Below are positions 41,885-54,144 of a stretch of DNA of 64,000 nucleotides, in pieces; the first letter of the stretch is position 1, and each line of letters starts with the position of its first letter. The translations under genes were made by a program, and so were the position numbers. Where the stretch lies: contig JAQISU010000193.1 in NCBI GenBank assembly GCA_029339505.1, positions 2,077,501 through 2,141,500 on the forward strand. Direction: 5' to 3'. This DNA is from Unio delphinus (lineage: Eukaryota; Mollusca; Bivalvia; Unionida; Unionidae). Under the pieces are notes generated by a model, which worked only from the letters and a program-made list of their open reading frames with translations, did no database searches and had not been told where the DNA came from.

Positions 41885-42210
41885 ATTTAGTTTGTTTGTT
41901 TGTTTGTTGGTTGGTTGATTTGTTTGCTTGATTAGGATCTTTAACGTAGCGTTAACACGTTTTAAGTGATATCACTACGATGTTTTGCAGTGAAGCAGTT
42001 TATGATGATGTCTAGCACCGGTACATCATGCCGCAAACATGTAGCATGATCTCCCACCCAGTCCTAACAACAACCGATAATGCTTAGCGTCAAGCGAGGC
42101 AGCTGTTAGTACCAATATTGTAAATCTTTGGTATGGCTCGGCCGGGTATTGAACCCACACCATCCCGCTGCCGCGGCGGACGCTCAAACCACCATGTCAC
42201 CGGGGCGGTT
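41885..42210 (-). mobile_element. tRNA-derived SINE, minus orientation
   Basis: Reverse-oriented relative of the SINE at 29822, with tRNA-like head at 42130-42205 and the same body. It ends in (TTTG)n-type sequence at 41889-41935. Flanked by an 8-bp repeat TAATCATG (41877-41884 and 42211-42218). Confidence 0.88.
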
Positions 42211-42324
42211 TAATCATGTGTTATTAATATTGTTTGATTGATGCCATTGATTGTAATAATGTGTATATGTTGAAGTAGATTGGTATTTGCTTTGCATGTA
42301 GTAATATTGATTTAAACACTACAG

Positions 42325-42482
42325 TTAGTGCCTTTTATGCATCAACATGCTTTTATTATGTTCCATTAGTTTTATTAATTGTTGTAAATATTAAACCACA
42401 CAATCAACAAATCTCCTAAAATTTGACAAGTACTTCAACAAACTAACTGTGTATCTTTCTACTGTATGTATATAATTCTTTT
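42325..42482 (+). repeat. 158-bp direct repeat, copy 1
   Basis: Recurs at 44320-44477 with no mismatch that I can see. It contains the promoter-proximal region and first codons of the Ly6-like exon 1. Confidence 0.9.
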
Positions 42483-42924
42483 ACTAGGTATTTTCCTTGC
42501 GAGTGGTTTTGCATCAGTTGAGTCTCAGTGTAAGTATATACAGTGATATTTGTTTTTTTAGGGTGTATCCAATAAGAGTGTGCATTCTTTACGTACGTTC
42601 TCCCAGAAAACGTTTAACGTAATATTCAGTTATAAAGACAAAAGTGAACGTAAGATATGATAATACTATAAATATTTCAACGGTATTTAGCCGACGCAAC
42701 TCTTTAATGTTGTTACAATTACATCTCTCATCTACAAGGAGATTCCAATTGTTTTCAACATATAAGGTAGTTTTTTTAAGCACAAACACTGCTACTCGTG
42801 GTTACTAAACATTGACTAGGCAATAATGTCAATAAATGCGAAAAGCACTATTACACGCAGGCTTGTTACGGTAAGTTTTTTTAAGGATTGAGATTTCATT
42901 TTTTAACATATTTCTTTCTAAATG
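42448..42924 (+). repeat. 477-bp inverted duplication, arm A
   Basis: Reverse complement of 44480-44956, apparently perfect and of equal length. Contains the signal-peptide exon and part of the following intron. Confidence 0.92.
42466..42529 (+). CDS. Exon 1 (signal peptide) of a Ly6-like secreted protein (host)
   Basis: ATG at 42466 begins MYIILLLGIFLASGFASVES, a textbook signal peptide. It ends in phase 1 at a strong donor CAGT|GTAAGT (42530). The next exon at 43836 begins in the matching phase. The whole exon sits inside arm A of the inverted duplication, so a second copy exists on the minus strand at 44875-44938. Confidence 0.72.
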
Positions 42925-43835
42925 CCAGGCGTCGTCTTCTCATCGCTGGATTGAAGGATTACACCAGTATTATCACACATCACATGTGTCATGGCATACA
43001 AATTAGTTATATTTCAGACGAAAAGATCAATCATAAATATTTGACATGTACTTAAAATTACAAAAGCCAATTATAAATCCATTCCAGTCATATTGATATT
43101 ATTGGATATTAACCATGAATATACCATTAAGTAGTGATTTCTAAAACATATAATATTAGCTATCTCAGTATAAGGATATTGATATTAGATCTGAAAAGCA
43201 ATAATACTTACATTCCAGTTAGTTAACTGAAAGAGATAAAATGAGATGAAGATTAAACGAGACGGGTAGATGCGAACAAAGATTATCTTCTAAAAAAAAT
43301 ATTGATGTCGGTTATAGAAAGAAGATTTATATGAATAGCTTATAATGTTAGGTCCATCTATTTCAAATATATTGTAATTGTATGAATACTATTGTAAATA
43401 GATCATATCGAAAGAAATTAGGAAAATCAGGAAATTTGTAGTGGAAATTACACTTATAAATACAAATAATAACGACATTTTTCATGAAAATCTGTTATTT
43501 GTATGAGTTCCAAGTAATAATGTTTTGAAGACGAAAACTATGAAACCCTTGTACACCTGCTTAATATAGTCGTATTCCAAAAGCTTGAATAAACGATACA
43601 GTACATAGGATGACAGCGTGACCTTCATATGGCAAGTTAGACCATCAAACATAGAGAAGAAACCCGATGAGAACTGAGGTGAGAGAGTCCAAGAGAATTT
43701 TAATTTATTGAATAAGACACATTCTGCAGGCGAATCTGAAATTTTGAATTACAAAAACTATATTGAAACGTAAATATCTCTCTGTGCATTTATTAATCCA
43801 ACGTTGGTATGTAAACGTTCATTTCTTCGTTGTAG

Positions 43836-43933
43836 TGATTAATCAGATCAATCGGTGCTATTATTGCGGGAAAGATGATCAATTCGTCTATCCATCAGCT
43901 TGCCGAAATATAAAAATCTGTGCGGACGATGAG
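43836..43933 (+). CDS. Exon 2 of the Ly6-like gene (host)
   Basis: Acceptor TTCTTCGTTGTAG ends at 43835. 98 bp restore the frame left by exon 1 and end in phase 0 at GAG|GTACAT (43934). The product has NRCYYCGKDDQ, PSACRN and ICADDE, matching the first finger of a Ly6/uPAR domain. The phase-0 end fits a third exon like the one at 20976-21311. I could not find exon 3 before the LTR element at 47579; it may lie beyond or outside the window. Intron 1 is about 1.3 kb. Confidence 0.7.
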
Positions 43934-44104
43934 GTACATGTATACATGATACGATAAATGGATGCTTGCAAACAAACAAACGTGTAGAGACTGACAAATG
44001 ATATACATTATAGATGCTTGAGTGGTATGATTCCATCATTGATTGTTTGACTTATTTAATTTGAAACGACATTTGATATTTACAGATGAAGTTAACAGAT
44101 GGGG

Positions 44105-44107
<3 letters not shown>

Positions 44108-44164
<57 letters not shown>
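44108..44164. repeat. (AT)n microsatellite
   Basis: Uninterrupted dinucleotide run. Confidence 0.97.
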
Positions 44165-44166
<2 letters not shown>

Positions 44167-44319
44167 TTGCTGAAGTCAGCTAAATGTTCAAATGCAGGTG
44201 AATTAGCGTCAAAAAGTAGATAAAATAACACAGTAATACTAATAATATATTGAGCGATCATTTTTTTTGTCATTCAGCTGAATTTTTGTGGTATCTTAAA
44301 GTGATATATTTTTGGTTAT

Positions 44320-44477
44320 TTAGTGCCTTTTATGCATCAACATGCTTTTATTATGTTCCATTAGTTTTATTAATTGTTGTAAATATTAAACCACACAATC
44401 AACAAATCTCCTAAAATTTGACAAGTACTTCAACAAACTAACTGTGTATCTTTCTACTGTATGTATATAATTCTTTT
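44320..44477 (+). repeat. 158-bp direct repeat, copy 2
   Basis: Same as 42325-42482. After the first five codons of the exon 1 copy the sequence switches, two T's later, into the inverted arm B. Confidence 0.9.
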
Positions 44478-44479
44478 TT

Positions 44480-44956
44480 CATTTAGAAAGAAATATGTTA
44501 AAAAATGAAATCTCAATCCTTAAAAAAACTTACCGTAACAAGCCTGCGTGTAATAGTGCTTTTCGCATTTATTGACATTATTGCCTAGTCAATGTTTAGT
44601 AACCACGAGTAGCAGTGTTTGTGCTTAAAAAAACTACCTTATATGTTGAAAACAATTGGAATCTCCTTGTAGATGAGAGATGTAATTGTAACAACATTAA
44701 AGAGTTGCGTCGGCTAAATACCGTTGAAATATTTATAGTATTATCATATCTTACGTTCACTTTTGTCTTTATAACTGAATATTACGTTAAACGTTTTCTG
44801 GGAGAACGTACGTAAAGAATGCACACTCTTATTGGATACACCCTAAAAAAACAAATATCACTGTATATACTTACACTGAGACTCAACTGATGCAAAACCA
44901 CTCGCAAGGAAAATACCTAGTAAAAGAATTATATACATACAGTAGAAAGATACACA
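44480..44956 (-). repeat. 477-bp inverted duplication, arm B
   Basis: Inverted copy of 42448-42924. The signal-peptide exon is intact on minus (44938-44875) with its donor, but only 18 bp of its upstream region is retained. Confidence 0.92.
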
Positions 44957-45084
44957 CAAAAGAAGTTACACGTATGCATACATACGCAACAAACTTTCTT
45001 GTATACGGCTATACATGTTAGGTACAGACGTATGCATGCATTCATGTATACAGCAATGTATGTATGTATTTACGTATGTATGTA

Positions 45085-45186
45085 TGGATGTATGGATGGA
45101 TGGATGGATGGATGGATGGATGGATGGATGGATGTATGTATGTATGTATGTATGTATGTATGTATGTATGTATGTATGTATGTATG
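45085..45186. repeat. (GGAT)n followed by (GTAT)n
   Basis: Compound tetranucleotide microsatellite, switching unit near 45133. Confidence 0.95.
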
Positions 45187-47578
45187 ACTTAAGTGTTGTC
45201 TCCAACGTTTTACAATAATCGTATCACATAAAGTTAACGTACTTATCAAAATACCATTCTTGTTGTAGACCCCAGTGATTTGTCGTTCAAATTTTCAGAA
45301 CACTAATATAAATATGATCACATCATACATCTTTGTTTCATATTTTCTTACAAAACTACTGTTTTGCAAAACAATCGCTTCTGTTTCATTACTTAACACA
45401 ATTTGTGCCAAATTATCGTGATCATTAAACTAGTGTGAAGAATTAGAGCACATTCTAAAACATTGCAAGGCAATAGCAAATGATACATACCAGAAACCAT
45501 AATTGGATATACACAATAATGGTTGTGTAATGCTCTTAAGTTTTTGTCCGCTAAATACAAAATAAGATAACTAAATCTACGACATTATAGTCATAGAACA
45601 TACCTGTACTGCAAGAATGGTGGATAGTTTTAAGATAATAACATAAAAAAAAATGCTAGAACACAACGATAGGAGACATTCTGGGCAAAATCTTGAAACC
45701 AGAGTGTTATATCAAAACAATAATAATCTGGCAGATAAATGAGTGCCAACAGGGTATCGAAATCTGGGTCTTTTATATTAGATAAGGGAATCCCAACAGG
45801 GTTGCTATATTAACGTTTTGGACCGTTATTGTTATATAAGAGTGAGATTAACCCTGAACATTATTTGGAGAAGAGATAAATGAAACAGAACTAAGTCTGT
45901 TTTCATAATCCGAAATGTGAGAACAACGCGAATAAAATTTCATTTCTGAATAGGATATTACGGAGTTGAAGACACTATGGCACTTTCCAACGTGTCCAGT
46001 TTCTTAACGGATTCAAGCCGGAGTTATTCGTGGCCAGGATACACTCTTCGGTAGAGACTGTTGGAAGCAAAACTACAAACACAACAAAAGCTTCACAAAA
46101 GATCAAATGCTTCTTTATTCTGGGACGGAAATAACTTTATTAACTATATTTTAAGTGCTGGTGATTTCCACCTCTCCCAAAAAGGCTTTGATGATGAGTT
46201 CGTAAAACAAAATACAGAAAATTATTACAAATGAAAAAGGAAACCTAGGGCCTGGTTATTGTATTAGAAGTGGATTTATAACAGCAGTCAAATAGTTCAA
46301 CCCGTCAGGTCGATTAGGCATGAACATATGAATGAAAATCAAAAAAGCTTAAGTGTTCGTACAGATATTTACGCTTACGTATGACAAATATCGTCCTTGA
46401 GTTGAAATATTCATATCTTTAGATAGTATCATACTATTTAAACAACAATAAGCCCAACGAAAAATACATTAACATAGTTTCCGAAGCAGTGTTTACGTAG
46501 CAGTGTATAATACAAACCCAGCATTATCCAGACAATAGTGTTATGCATCAGAATATATCAAACAATGTGTCAAAGGATGGGTAAATTTAGATGCAACACG
46601 GACGTCATATTCCTCTAAAAGTAATGTTATAATTTTGTTTAATGTCATATTGATAATAGCTATTATTCACGGATATATCTATTAATCTCAACATTTACTT
46701 GAATACAAGTTCGTCAACATTCAGTCTGCAGAGCAATATGCAATTCTCGGAAGACAACAAGCTCGTTGTTTATTTATTCAGTGTTTTCCGAGAACATGAG
46801 GCCAATATCACATTACACCTTTGCTATCGTGAGAACATACTTTATTTCAATTTATCATTTAGTAACTGAACATAAAATGTTTTTATGGATCTCAGCAAAC
46901 ACCTTTTAATATCATCTAATAAGGTATATAATGCATTACATATGATAATTATTTCATAAATGGTGATGGCTTTTGCATACCGTTTGCCAGCTACAGAAAT
47001 GGATTCTTTTGTAGCTGTCAGGCATTTCTAGATGAACAATATTGTCACTATGTTACACTTCCATATAAAAGCAAAATGTTTCCAAACGGATGCATATGTT
47101 ACACAGCCAAGCGTCTGTAAAAGTTTTAGATATAACATGCAAATTATCACACCTGATATTTGTTTTCTGTGTCTTTTAACTGCTGAGGTAATGTCCCATA
47201 TTTTCTGGATTATAACATAGCACATTTCTGCATTATAGTTTCCATTATATCAATATTAGGTGTTGCCACACCGTCAAGAAAATTGTATTCAAGGAAAATA
47301 TTCATAAGATATCATATTTAGAGCTCGGTTTCATCATGCAATAAATTTAATTACTCATCCATATACACAATTTCATGACAAATGTAAATATGATAAACAA
47401 CAAATTTAATTTGTCATATTGGGGAAGCTAACGGAATACCAATGTGACCTCGACAAATAAGATGCGTACAGAATAAGTGAATCGGACATAAAAAGGCATC
47501 GTAGCTGTGGCTTATCAGGTCCTCATGGAATGATTTTCACCTTTTTGTACTCAAAATCGCCAATAAAAATATGTATGG
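45187..47578. other. No gene seen
   Basis: AT-rich host sequence between the Ly6-like exons and the LTR element. I searched for a CCxxDxCN exon in plausible splice context and found none. Confidence 0.45.
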
Positions 47579-48397
47579 TGTTACGTATATTTGATTTAAG
47601 TCATTTATTGTTTATTTTAATTGTTTGTTTGTCAGATTCAAATTTGAGATTTTAAGTTTAGGATTCATTCATTTGAAATATTTTTTTAGAAAGTTGTGTG
47701 ACCTGTACTCCAAGAATAAACACCAGGTGTTGACCTCATCTCTGACATGGCTTCAGAGTTGTAAACAAGCTTTTAAAATAATTGGTTGATTCCAAGGACA
47801 TTATGGAACTTTGTTATAAACATCTTTCTATTTTTAGTTGGGTCATACGGTGTGTACGAGATTTTTTGAACTTAAATTTGTTATAAAAGATTCTAGAAGA
47901 TCATGTGACCCCCTCCTTGTTTATGTAAAGACAGGTATATAAATTATGTTTTGGAGCGAAATATTTAGTAGAAGTTGGACTGTTAGAATATTATGTTGTG
48001 TCGTTTTGAGTTATTTTAAAGTACCTTGTATTGGAAATTATTTCAATTGGTTTGGATCAAGAGGATTTTTTTTATTTATCTGGAAAATAATTGTGCTCAT
48101 TGAATTTCATAAGACCAGAACTGACTTCATCACGTGACATCGTCTTCCATCTTGGATGCTTCACCAAGATTCGAACTTGGAATTATTAATACATTTTATT
48201 ACCAGGACGCTTGCAATTTCACTAGAGGATTACATTTTGAATTATGTTTGGAATAATTTTGGAATTGATTCTTAAAAAAGTTTTTTTTTTCTTTTCAGGA
48301 AAATATTTGTGCTAAATTAATTGTTTATTAAGTTTATACAAGTTTGTTATTTTCAATCTTTCTATGTTACTGTTTATTCGAACCTAAGCACGTAACA
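47579..48397 (+). repeat. 5' LTR
   Basis: Begins TGTTACG and ends CGTAACA (inverted termini). It contains a TATATAAAT box near 47936 and matches 53307-54144. Confidence 0.93.
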
Positions 48398-48405
48398 GAA
48401 AATAG

Positions 48406-48423
48406 TGGCCTCGTCCGAGATTG
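48406..48423 (+). promoter_or_regulatory. Primer binding site
   Basis: TGGCCTCGTCCGAGATT begins 8 bp after the 5' LTR and resembles a tRNA-Pro 3' end complement (TGG..CTCGTCCGGGAT type) with changes. Confidence 0.6.
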
Positions 48424-48540
48424 GGATCAAATGGAATTTGGCTAGACTTTCTTTTCAGAAAACTTTTGTTTTAAATTTTGAATTCCCCTAGTTTTTGAAT
48501 TTTTAAAAATCTTAAGTGAGATTGACAGGCTTGTATTAAA

Positions 48541-48905
48541 ATGACATCTAAAGTAGAAATATTTCTTTGTAATCCTACTCAGGAGCAATTAGATCTTTTA
48601 AAAAAGATGAGTTGATTCAACTTGCCAGAAAATATAATTTTTCTTAAGTCAAGACTTCTTTAACGAAACAAGATATCAGAAAGATTTTGGTCCAATATTT
48701 GGTAGAAAAGAATGTTTTGGAAAAAAGTGCTTTGATTTCGGTCAGTAAGTCTGCATCAGACTCTGACATTAAAATAAAGAAATTAGAATTAAAATTCAAG
48801 ATGGAATTAGAGTTGAAGAAGCTTAAATTTCAGGAAAGGGAGAAAGAAAAACAATTACAAGATGACAAGGAGGAGAAAGAAAGACAATTACAATATGTAA
48901 AAGAG

Positions 48906-48981
<76 letters not shown>

Positions 48982-49845
48982 CACGAAAGGCAGAAAGAAA
49001 GATAATTACAATATGACAAAGAGGAGAAAAAAAGACAATTTGAATTGAAAAAGTTGCAGAAAGTTTAAAGTGGCCAAGGGAGCATTGCATTCAGTTATTG
49101 CAATATGTACTCACTGGTAAGGCTAGTGAAATTTACACTTCACTGTCTGTTCACCAAAGTGGTGACTATGACGTGGTTAAAGAATGCATTCTAACGGGTT
49201 ATTAGTTAGTCCCTTAAGCTTATCAGCAAAAATTCAGAAATTACAGAAAAGAAGCTGAACAAACTCGTGTCGAATTTGAACGAGAAAAGAGCAGTTGTTT
49301 GATAGATTGTGTTTAGCCAAGAAAGTCGAACAAGATTATCATAATCTCAAGCAAATGATATTAATTGAAGAGTTCAAAACCTGTGTCCATAGTGACGTTA
49401 AGTCTTATCTTGATGAGCATAGGATTTAAACTTGGAGAATGCTGCTCCAGCTGCTGACGAATATTCTTTGACACATAAAGTTCTTTTTGTTAACAAGACT
49501 TCTACTCAACAGTCTTATTGCAGAAAAAGTATTTCAGCCTAATACCAGCCCTTTTAAAACTCAAACTAGCACAACTTTCAAAAATCAAACTTCAGAGAAG
49601 CTTGATTCTAGATCATTGCCTCTTCGGACGTGTACCTATTGCAAGAAAAAAGGATACGTTATTTCTGATTGCTACACTTTGAAAAATAAGCATCAGAATC
49701 AAGGCAGACCTGTTCCAAATGCTCTTATTTCTAAGAGGTTGAGGTCACGATCATGTATTGAAAGCAATACATTTGTTGGGTCTAATAAACCCCAGTCTGA
49801 TTTTATTATGGAGAATTATGAACCATTCATATCGAAGGGTTCTAT
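48541..49845 (+). pseudogene. gag of the LTR element
   Basis: The start MTSKVEIFLCNPTQEQ is followed by a SAP-like LLKKDELIQLARKY region with an early frame break at 48600-48615. A long coiled coil (KLKFQEREKEKQLQ) runs into an in-frame (GA)n tract at 48906-48976. A zinc-knuckle-like CTYCKKKGYVISDC lies near 49630, with Tyr replacing the usual His. Several frameshifts. Confidence 0.7.
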
Positions 49846-50160
49846 ATCACTCCTGGGTGATTCAGCCAGTTCCACCCTATTAAAATTGTAAGGGACACAT
49901 GAGCTTCTAAGAGTCTTTTATTGTCAGGTACTTTGCCTTTTACGAGAAGTCTTCTTCTAATGAAAGTGTTCTTATTCAGGGAGTAGAGTGCGGCTTTGTT
50001 AATGCTCCTCTCAATTGTGTAAATTTGTCATCAGACTTAGTATCAGGACGTGTGAAAGTCGGAACAGTCTAGGTTTTACTCGTTGGGGGCATTCATTTAT
50101 TGCTAGGCAACGACTTAGCTGGAGACAAGGTTGTGGTAAAACCACTTGTAACTGACAAGC
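49846..50160 (+). pseudogene. Retropepsin-type protease region
   Basis: LLGDSASSTLL takes the place of the D(T/S)GA active site, and HLLLGNDLAG is the typical C-terminal flap/strand motif. Interrupted by stops at about 49890 and 50070. Confidence 0.6.
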
Positions 50161-50463
50161 CTGATTTGGATCAGAAAGTTGATCCAATTGAAAAGAATTC
50201 CCTGATATATTTCAAGGTTGTGCAGTTACCAGAGCTATGGCAAAGAAAGCTCTTGATAATGATGTTGATGAAGGAAGCATTCCTTTAGCTGATATTTGTA
50301 TAGGTCAGGCTTTTGATGAGGTCACTTTTAGTCCTTGTTTGGATCAATCAGAAGGTATTGATCATAGCGACCCTCTTTAACAACTCATTCTCTTTATTCT
50401 AATCAGGGTGATAAACGACAGTCACTTGTCGTCGAACAGGATAATGATCCTGAGATCTCCTGT

Positions 50464-51760
50464 TTGTTTCAAAGGGCCATAAATGAGACTGAAGCCACTG
50501 AAGTTCCTGTCTGTTATTTCGTTAAAAATGGAGTTCTTATGAGAAAATGGAGACCTCCCGAGGTACCTGCTGATGATGAGTGGTCAGTGAACTATCAAAT
50601 AGTAGTTCCAAAACCTTACAGACATGAAATACTTAATCTGGCCCATGAAACTCCTTTGGCTGGTCATTTAGGGATTAATAAAACTTATCTCAAAATCTTG
50701 ACTCACTTCTATTGGCCAAAAATCAAACGTGATGTTGCCAAATACTGTAGATCTTGTCATATTTGTCAAATGGTAGGAAAACCCAATCAGAAGATACCTA
50801 AGGCTCATCTACAACCTATTTCTGCCTCTGGCGAACCATTTAGTAGAATTATGGTAGATTGTGTAGGTCCCTTACCCAAGACCAAGTCAGGTAACCAATA
50901 CCTGTTGACCATTATGTGTGCGTCAACAAGGTTTGCAGAGGCACTTCCGTTGAGGAATATAAACTCTAAAACAATAGTAAAAGCGTTGATAAAGTTTTTT
51001 TACTCAAAATGGCCTGAACAAATATGTTCAGTCTGATTAAGGTTAAAAGTTCATGTCTTTAATTGTCCAACAAGTTATGTATAAATTAGGCATTCAGCTA
51101 TTCGAATCTTCTGCCTATTACCCTGGGAGCCAAGGGGCATTGGAAAGTTTCTATCAGACTTTTAAATATATGATCCGATCATATTCTTTTGACACGAATA
51201 CAGATTTGGATGAAGGCATTCATTTACTATTGTTTGCTGTTAGAGAATCTGATAAAAAAAATTTAGGCTTCAGTCCCCTTGAACTTTTTTTTGGACACAC
51301 TGTGCGTGGACCATTGAAGTTATTGAAAGAAAAACGTCTCTCTAATGAAGATACTGAGATCAATCTTCTTGATTATGTTTCCAATTTAGGTACGAGTTGT
51401 CACAGGCTTGTGAGGTCGCCAGAGCAAATCTGTACTCTGTTAAATCTAAAATGAAATCAGGATATGTTAAAAATATCGAAGGAATGGAGTTTTCAGCCTG
51501 GTGATAGAGTGCTGGCTCTCTAGCCAATGTCACAAAATCCTCTTCAGGCCAAATATTATGGTACCTACACAGTTGATAGGAAAATTAATGACATAAATTA
51601 CATCATAAATACTCCTGGGAGGTGCAAACAAAAACAACTCTGCCATATAAACATGCTAAAAGAGTATATTGAAAGAGATATTCATGTTAAACATGTAATT
51701 TATTTAGTTGTACCTGTCCCACTTAGTGAAGGAATATCATCAGGTTCTACAGATATTGAA
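50464..51760 (+). pseudogene. Integrase of the LTR element
   Basis: An HHCC zinc domain (HETPLAGHLG, then CRSCHICQ) precedes the rve core with D in IMVDCVG. A second Asp region at about 51025-51045 is broken by two stops, and E is in GALESFYQT. The C-terminal GPF-like region continues (YGTYTVDRK, then LCHINMLKEY) in the same open frame as the RT downstream. Confidence 0.83.
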
Positions 51761-52690
51761 ATGACGAATCATTGTAATTCAGAAATTATGAAAGATCTAG
51801 ACCAGAAACTTTCACATTTGCAAGTGCAAGAAAGAAATGAACTGAAACAGTTATTATTTGAACATGAGCACTTATTTCCAGATGTTCCTAGAAAGACAAA
51901 CAAAATTTTTCATGACGTTGAAATTGTAAATTCCAAACCTCTGAAACAACATCCATACAGGATGAATCCACTCAAGCAGGAATACTTAAAAAAGAAAATT
52001 CAATATTTGCTGGAGAATGATTTTATCGAGCCCAGTAAAAGTGATTGGAGTTCACCATGCATACTTGTTCCAAGACCAGATAAAACTTTCCGTATGTGCA
52101 CTGATTATAAGAAGGTGAACAGTGTGAAAAAAACAAATTCATTCCAATTACCAAGAATTGACGATTGTATTGATAAAATCGGGAATGCCAAGTATGTCAC
52201 CAAATTTGACCTTCAGAAAGGATTTTGGAAGATTCCACTAACGGAAAAAGCAAAGGAAATCTCGGCATTTCTGACTCCAGATGGACTTTACCAATATAAA
52301 GTAATGCCATTCAGAATGAAAGGGTCACCAAGAATATTTCATCGTCTCATGAATATGATCACCTCTGGTCTAGAAAATTGTGATGCCAATATAGATGACG
52401 TCATCATCTAAAAGACATCTGGATAGAGCATCTAGCAACAATTCGAAAATATTTTGACAGACTCGCTGATGCATTTTTTACAGTTGATTTGTCTAAAAGT
52501 GAGTTCTGCCGTGCTAGTTTGATTTTCTTAGGACATATTGTGGGACATGGGCAAGTTAAACCAATAGATGCTAAGGTTGAGACTATTTCTAAATTCCCTG
52601 TGCCTGAAAATAGAAAGCAACTGATGCGAGTTTTAGGTATGGCCGGATACTATCGGAAATTTTGTTCCAAATTTTCTGTAATTGCAGAAC
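51761..52690 (+). pseudogene. Reverse transcriptase of the LTR element
   Basis: RT motifs in order: WSSPCILVPRPDKTFRMC, TKFDLQKGFWKIPL, MPFRMKGSPRIF and IDDVII (the YxDD box as NIDD). Then GHIVGHGQVKP and VLGMAGYYRKF. The frame is broken near 52411 and 52690. It lies downstream of integrase. Confidence 0.87.
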
Positions 52691-52724
52691 CCTGACAAAT
52701 TTATTAAAGAAGAAGAACAAGTTC

Positions 52725-53184
52725 TTTTGGCTGAAAAATGTCAGAAGTCTTTTGACAAGAGCCATACTTGAAACAGCACCAGTTCTTGCAGCTCCAAATT
52801 TCAGTCAGTCTTTCAAATCATCTGTCGATGCAAGTGATTTTGGTGTTGGAGCAGTTATGATTCAAGAAGACAAAAAATGGTATTGAATATCCAGTGTGCT
52901 ATTGTTCAAAGAAATTAAATAACCAGCAGAGAAATTATTCAACTATCGAGAAGGAATGTTTGGCATTGATTTTGGCTTTACAACATTTTGATGTTTATCT
53001 TAGTTCAGCTTCTTCTTCTATTATAGTTTTTACTGACCCCAACCCCCTTACTTTCATCGACAAGATGAAAAATAAAAATCAAAGATTACTAAGGTGGAGT
53101 TTGTTATTGCAGGAGTATAATCTTTACATCCGGCACATCAAGGGACAAGATAATTTAATAGCAGACGCTCTTTCCTGTGTATAA
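52725..53184 (+). pseudogene. RNase H of the LTR element
   Basis: SVDASDFGVGAVM (first Asp), YSTIEKECLALILAL (catalytic Glu) and VFTDPNPLTF (TDH changed to TDP), ending with IKGQDNLIADALSC. One stop at about 52887. Confidence 0.83.
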
Positions 53185-53295
53185 CAATATATTATATCAT
53201 ATACACTCTGTAATTTGTAGTTCTTTTAAACTCAGGTGTAAATTGGTTTGTGGTAAAAAATAAAGTTTTATTATATAAATCATTCTTTTTATTTT

Positions 53296-53306
53296 ATGGG
53301 GGAAGG
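53296..53306 (+). promoter_or_regulatory. Polypurine tract
   Basis: A purine-rich ATGGGGGAAGG abuts the 3' LTR and would prime plus-strand synthesis. Confidence 0.6.
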
Positions 53307-54144
53307 TGTTACGTATATTTGATTTAAGTCGTTTATTGTTTATTTTAATTGTTTGTTTGTCAGATTTAAATTTGACATTTTAAGTTTAAGATTCATTCAT
53401 TGGGGGGATATTTTTTTTGAAAGTGGGATGACCTGTACTCTAAAAATAAACACCAGGTGTTGACCTTATTTCTGACCTGACTTCAGAGTTGTAAACAAGC
53501 ATTAAAAATCATTGGTTTGTTCCAAGGACATTATGGACCTTTGTTATAAACATTTTTATTTTTTTAGTTGGGTCATACGGTGTGTACGAGTTTTTTTGAA
53601 CGTAAATTTGTTCTAAAAGACTCTAGAAGATCATGTGATCATGTGACCCCTTCCTTGTTTACGTAAAAACAGGTATATAAATTATGTTTTGGAGCGAACT
53701 ATTTAGTAGAAGTCGGGATGTTAGAATATTACGTTGTGTCGTTTTGAGTTATTTTAAATTACCTAGTATTGGAAATTATTTCAAATCCTTTGGATCAAGA
53801 GGATTTATTTTGTTATTTATCTGAAAAATAATTGTGTTCATTGAATTTCATAAGACCAGAACTGACTTCATCACGTGACATCGTCTTCCATCTTGGATGC
53901 TTCACCAAGATTCGAACTTGGAATTATTATGACATTTTTTATTACCAGGACTTTTGCAATTTCACTAGTGAATTTTATTTTGAATTATTTTTGAATTAAT
54001 TTTAGAATTGAATCTTAAAACCGTCAGTTGTTTTTTCCTTTTCGGGAAAATATTTGTGCTAAATAAAATGTTTATTAAGTTTTTACAAGCTTGTTATTTT
54101 CACTCCTTCTTTGTTACTGTTTATTTGATTCTAAGCACGTAACA
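53307..54144 (+). repeat. 3' LTR
   Basis: Same termini as the 5' LTR, with numerous substitutions and a small ATCATGTG tandem gain near 53630. Confidence 0.93.

Larger units (their letters stand above)
47579..54144 (+). mobile_element. LTR retrotransposon, Ty3/gypsy with integrase before RT (Gmr1-like)
   Basis: 6.57 kb, with LTRs at 47579-48397 and 53307-54144 and a tRNA-Pro-like primer site. The order is gag, protease, integrase, reverse transcriptase, RNase H. In Ty3/gypsy elements integrase normally follows RNase H; the reversed order is known from the Gmr1 clade. All parts carry stops or frameshifts, and the LTRs differ by many substitutions, so it is old. No clean target duplication (TATGG before, CTGGA after). 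Confidence 0.9.

Noticed and set aside
42589..44815. Identical 66-residue frames at 42589-42789 (-) and 44615-44815 (+)
   Set aside because: Their identity only reflects the inverted duplication. The frame lies in the intron next to the signal-peptide exon and has no supporting pattern.
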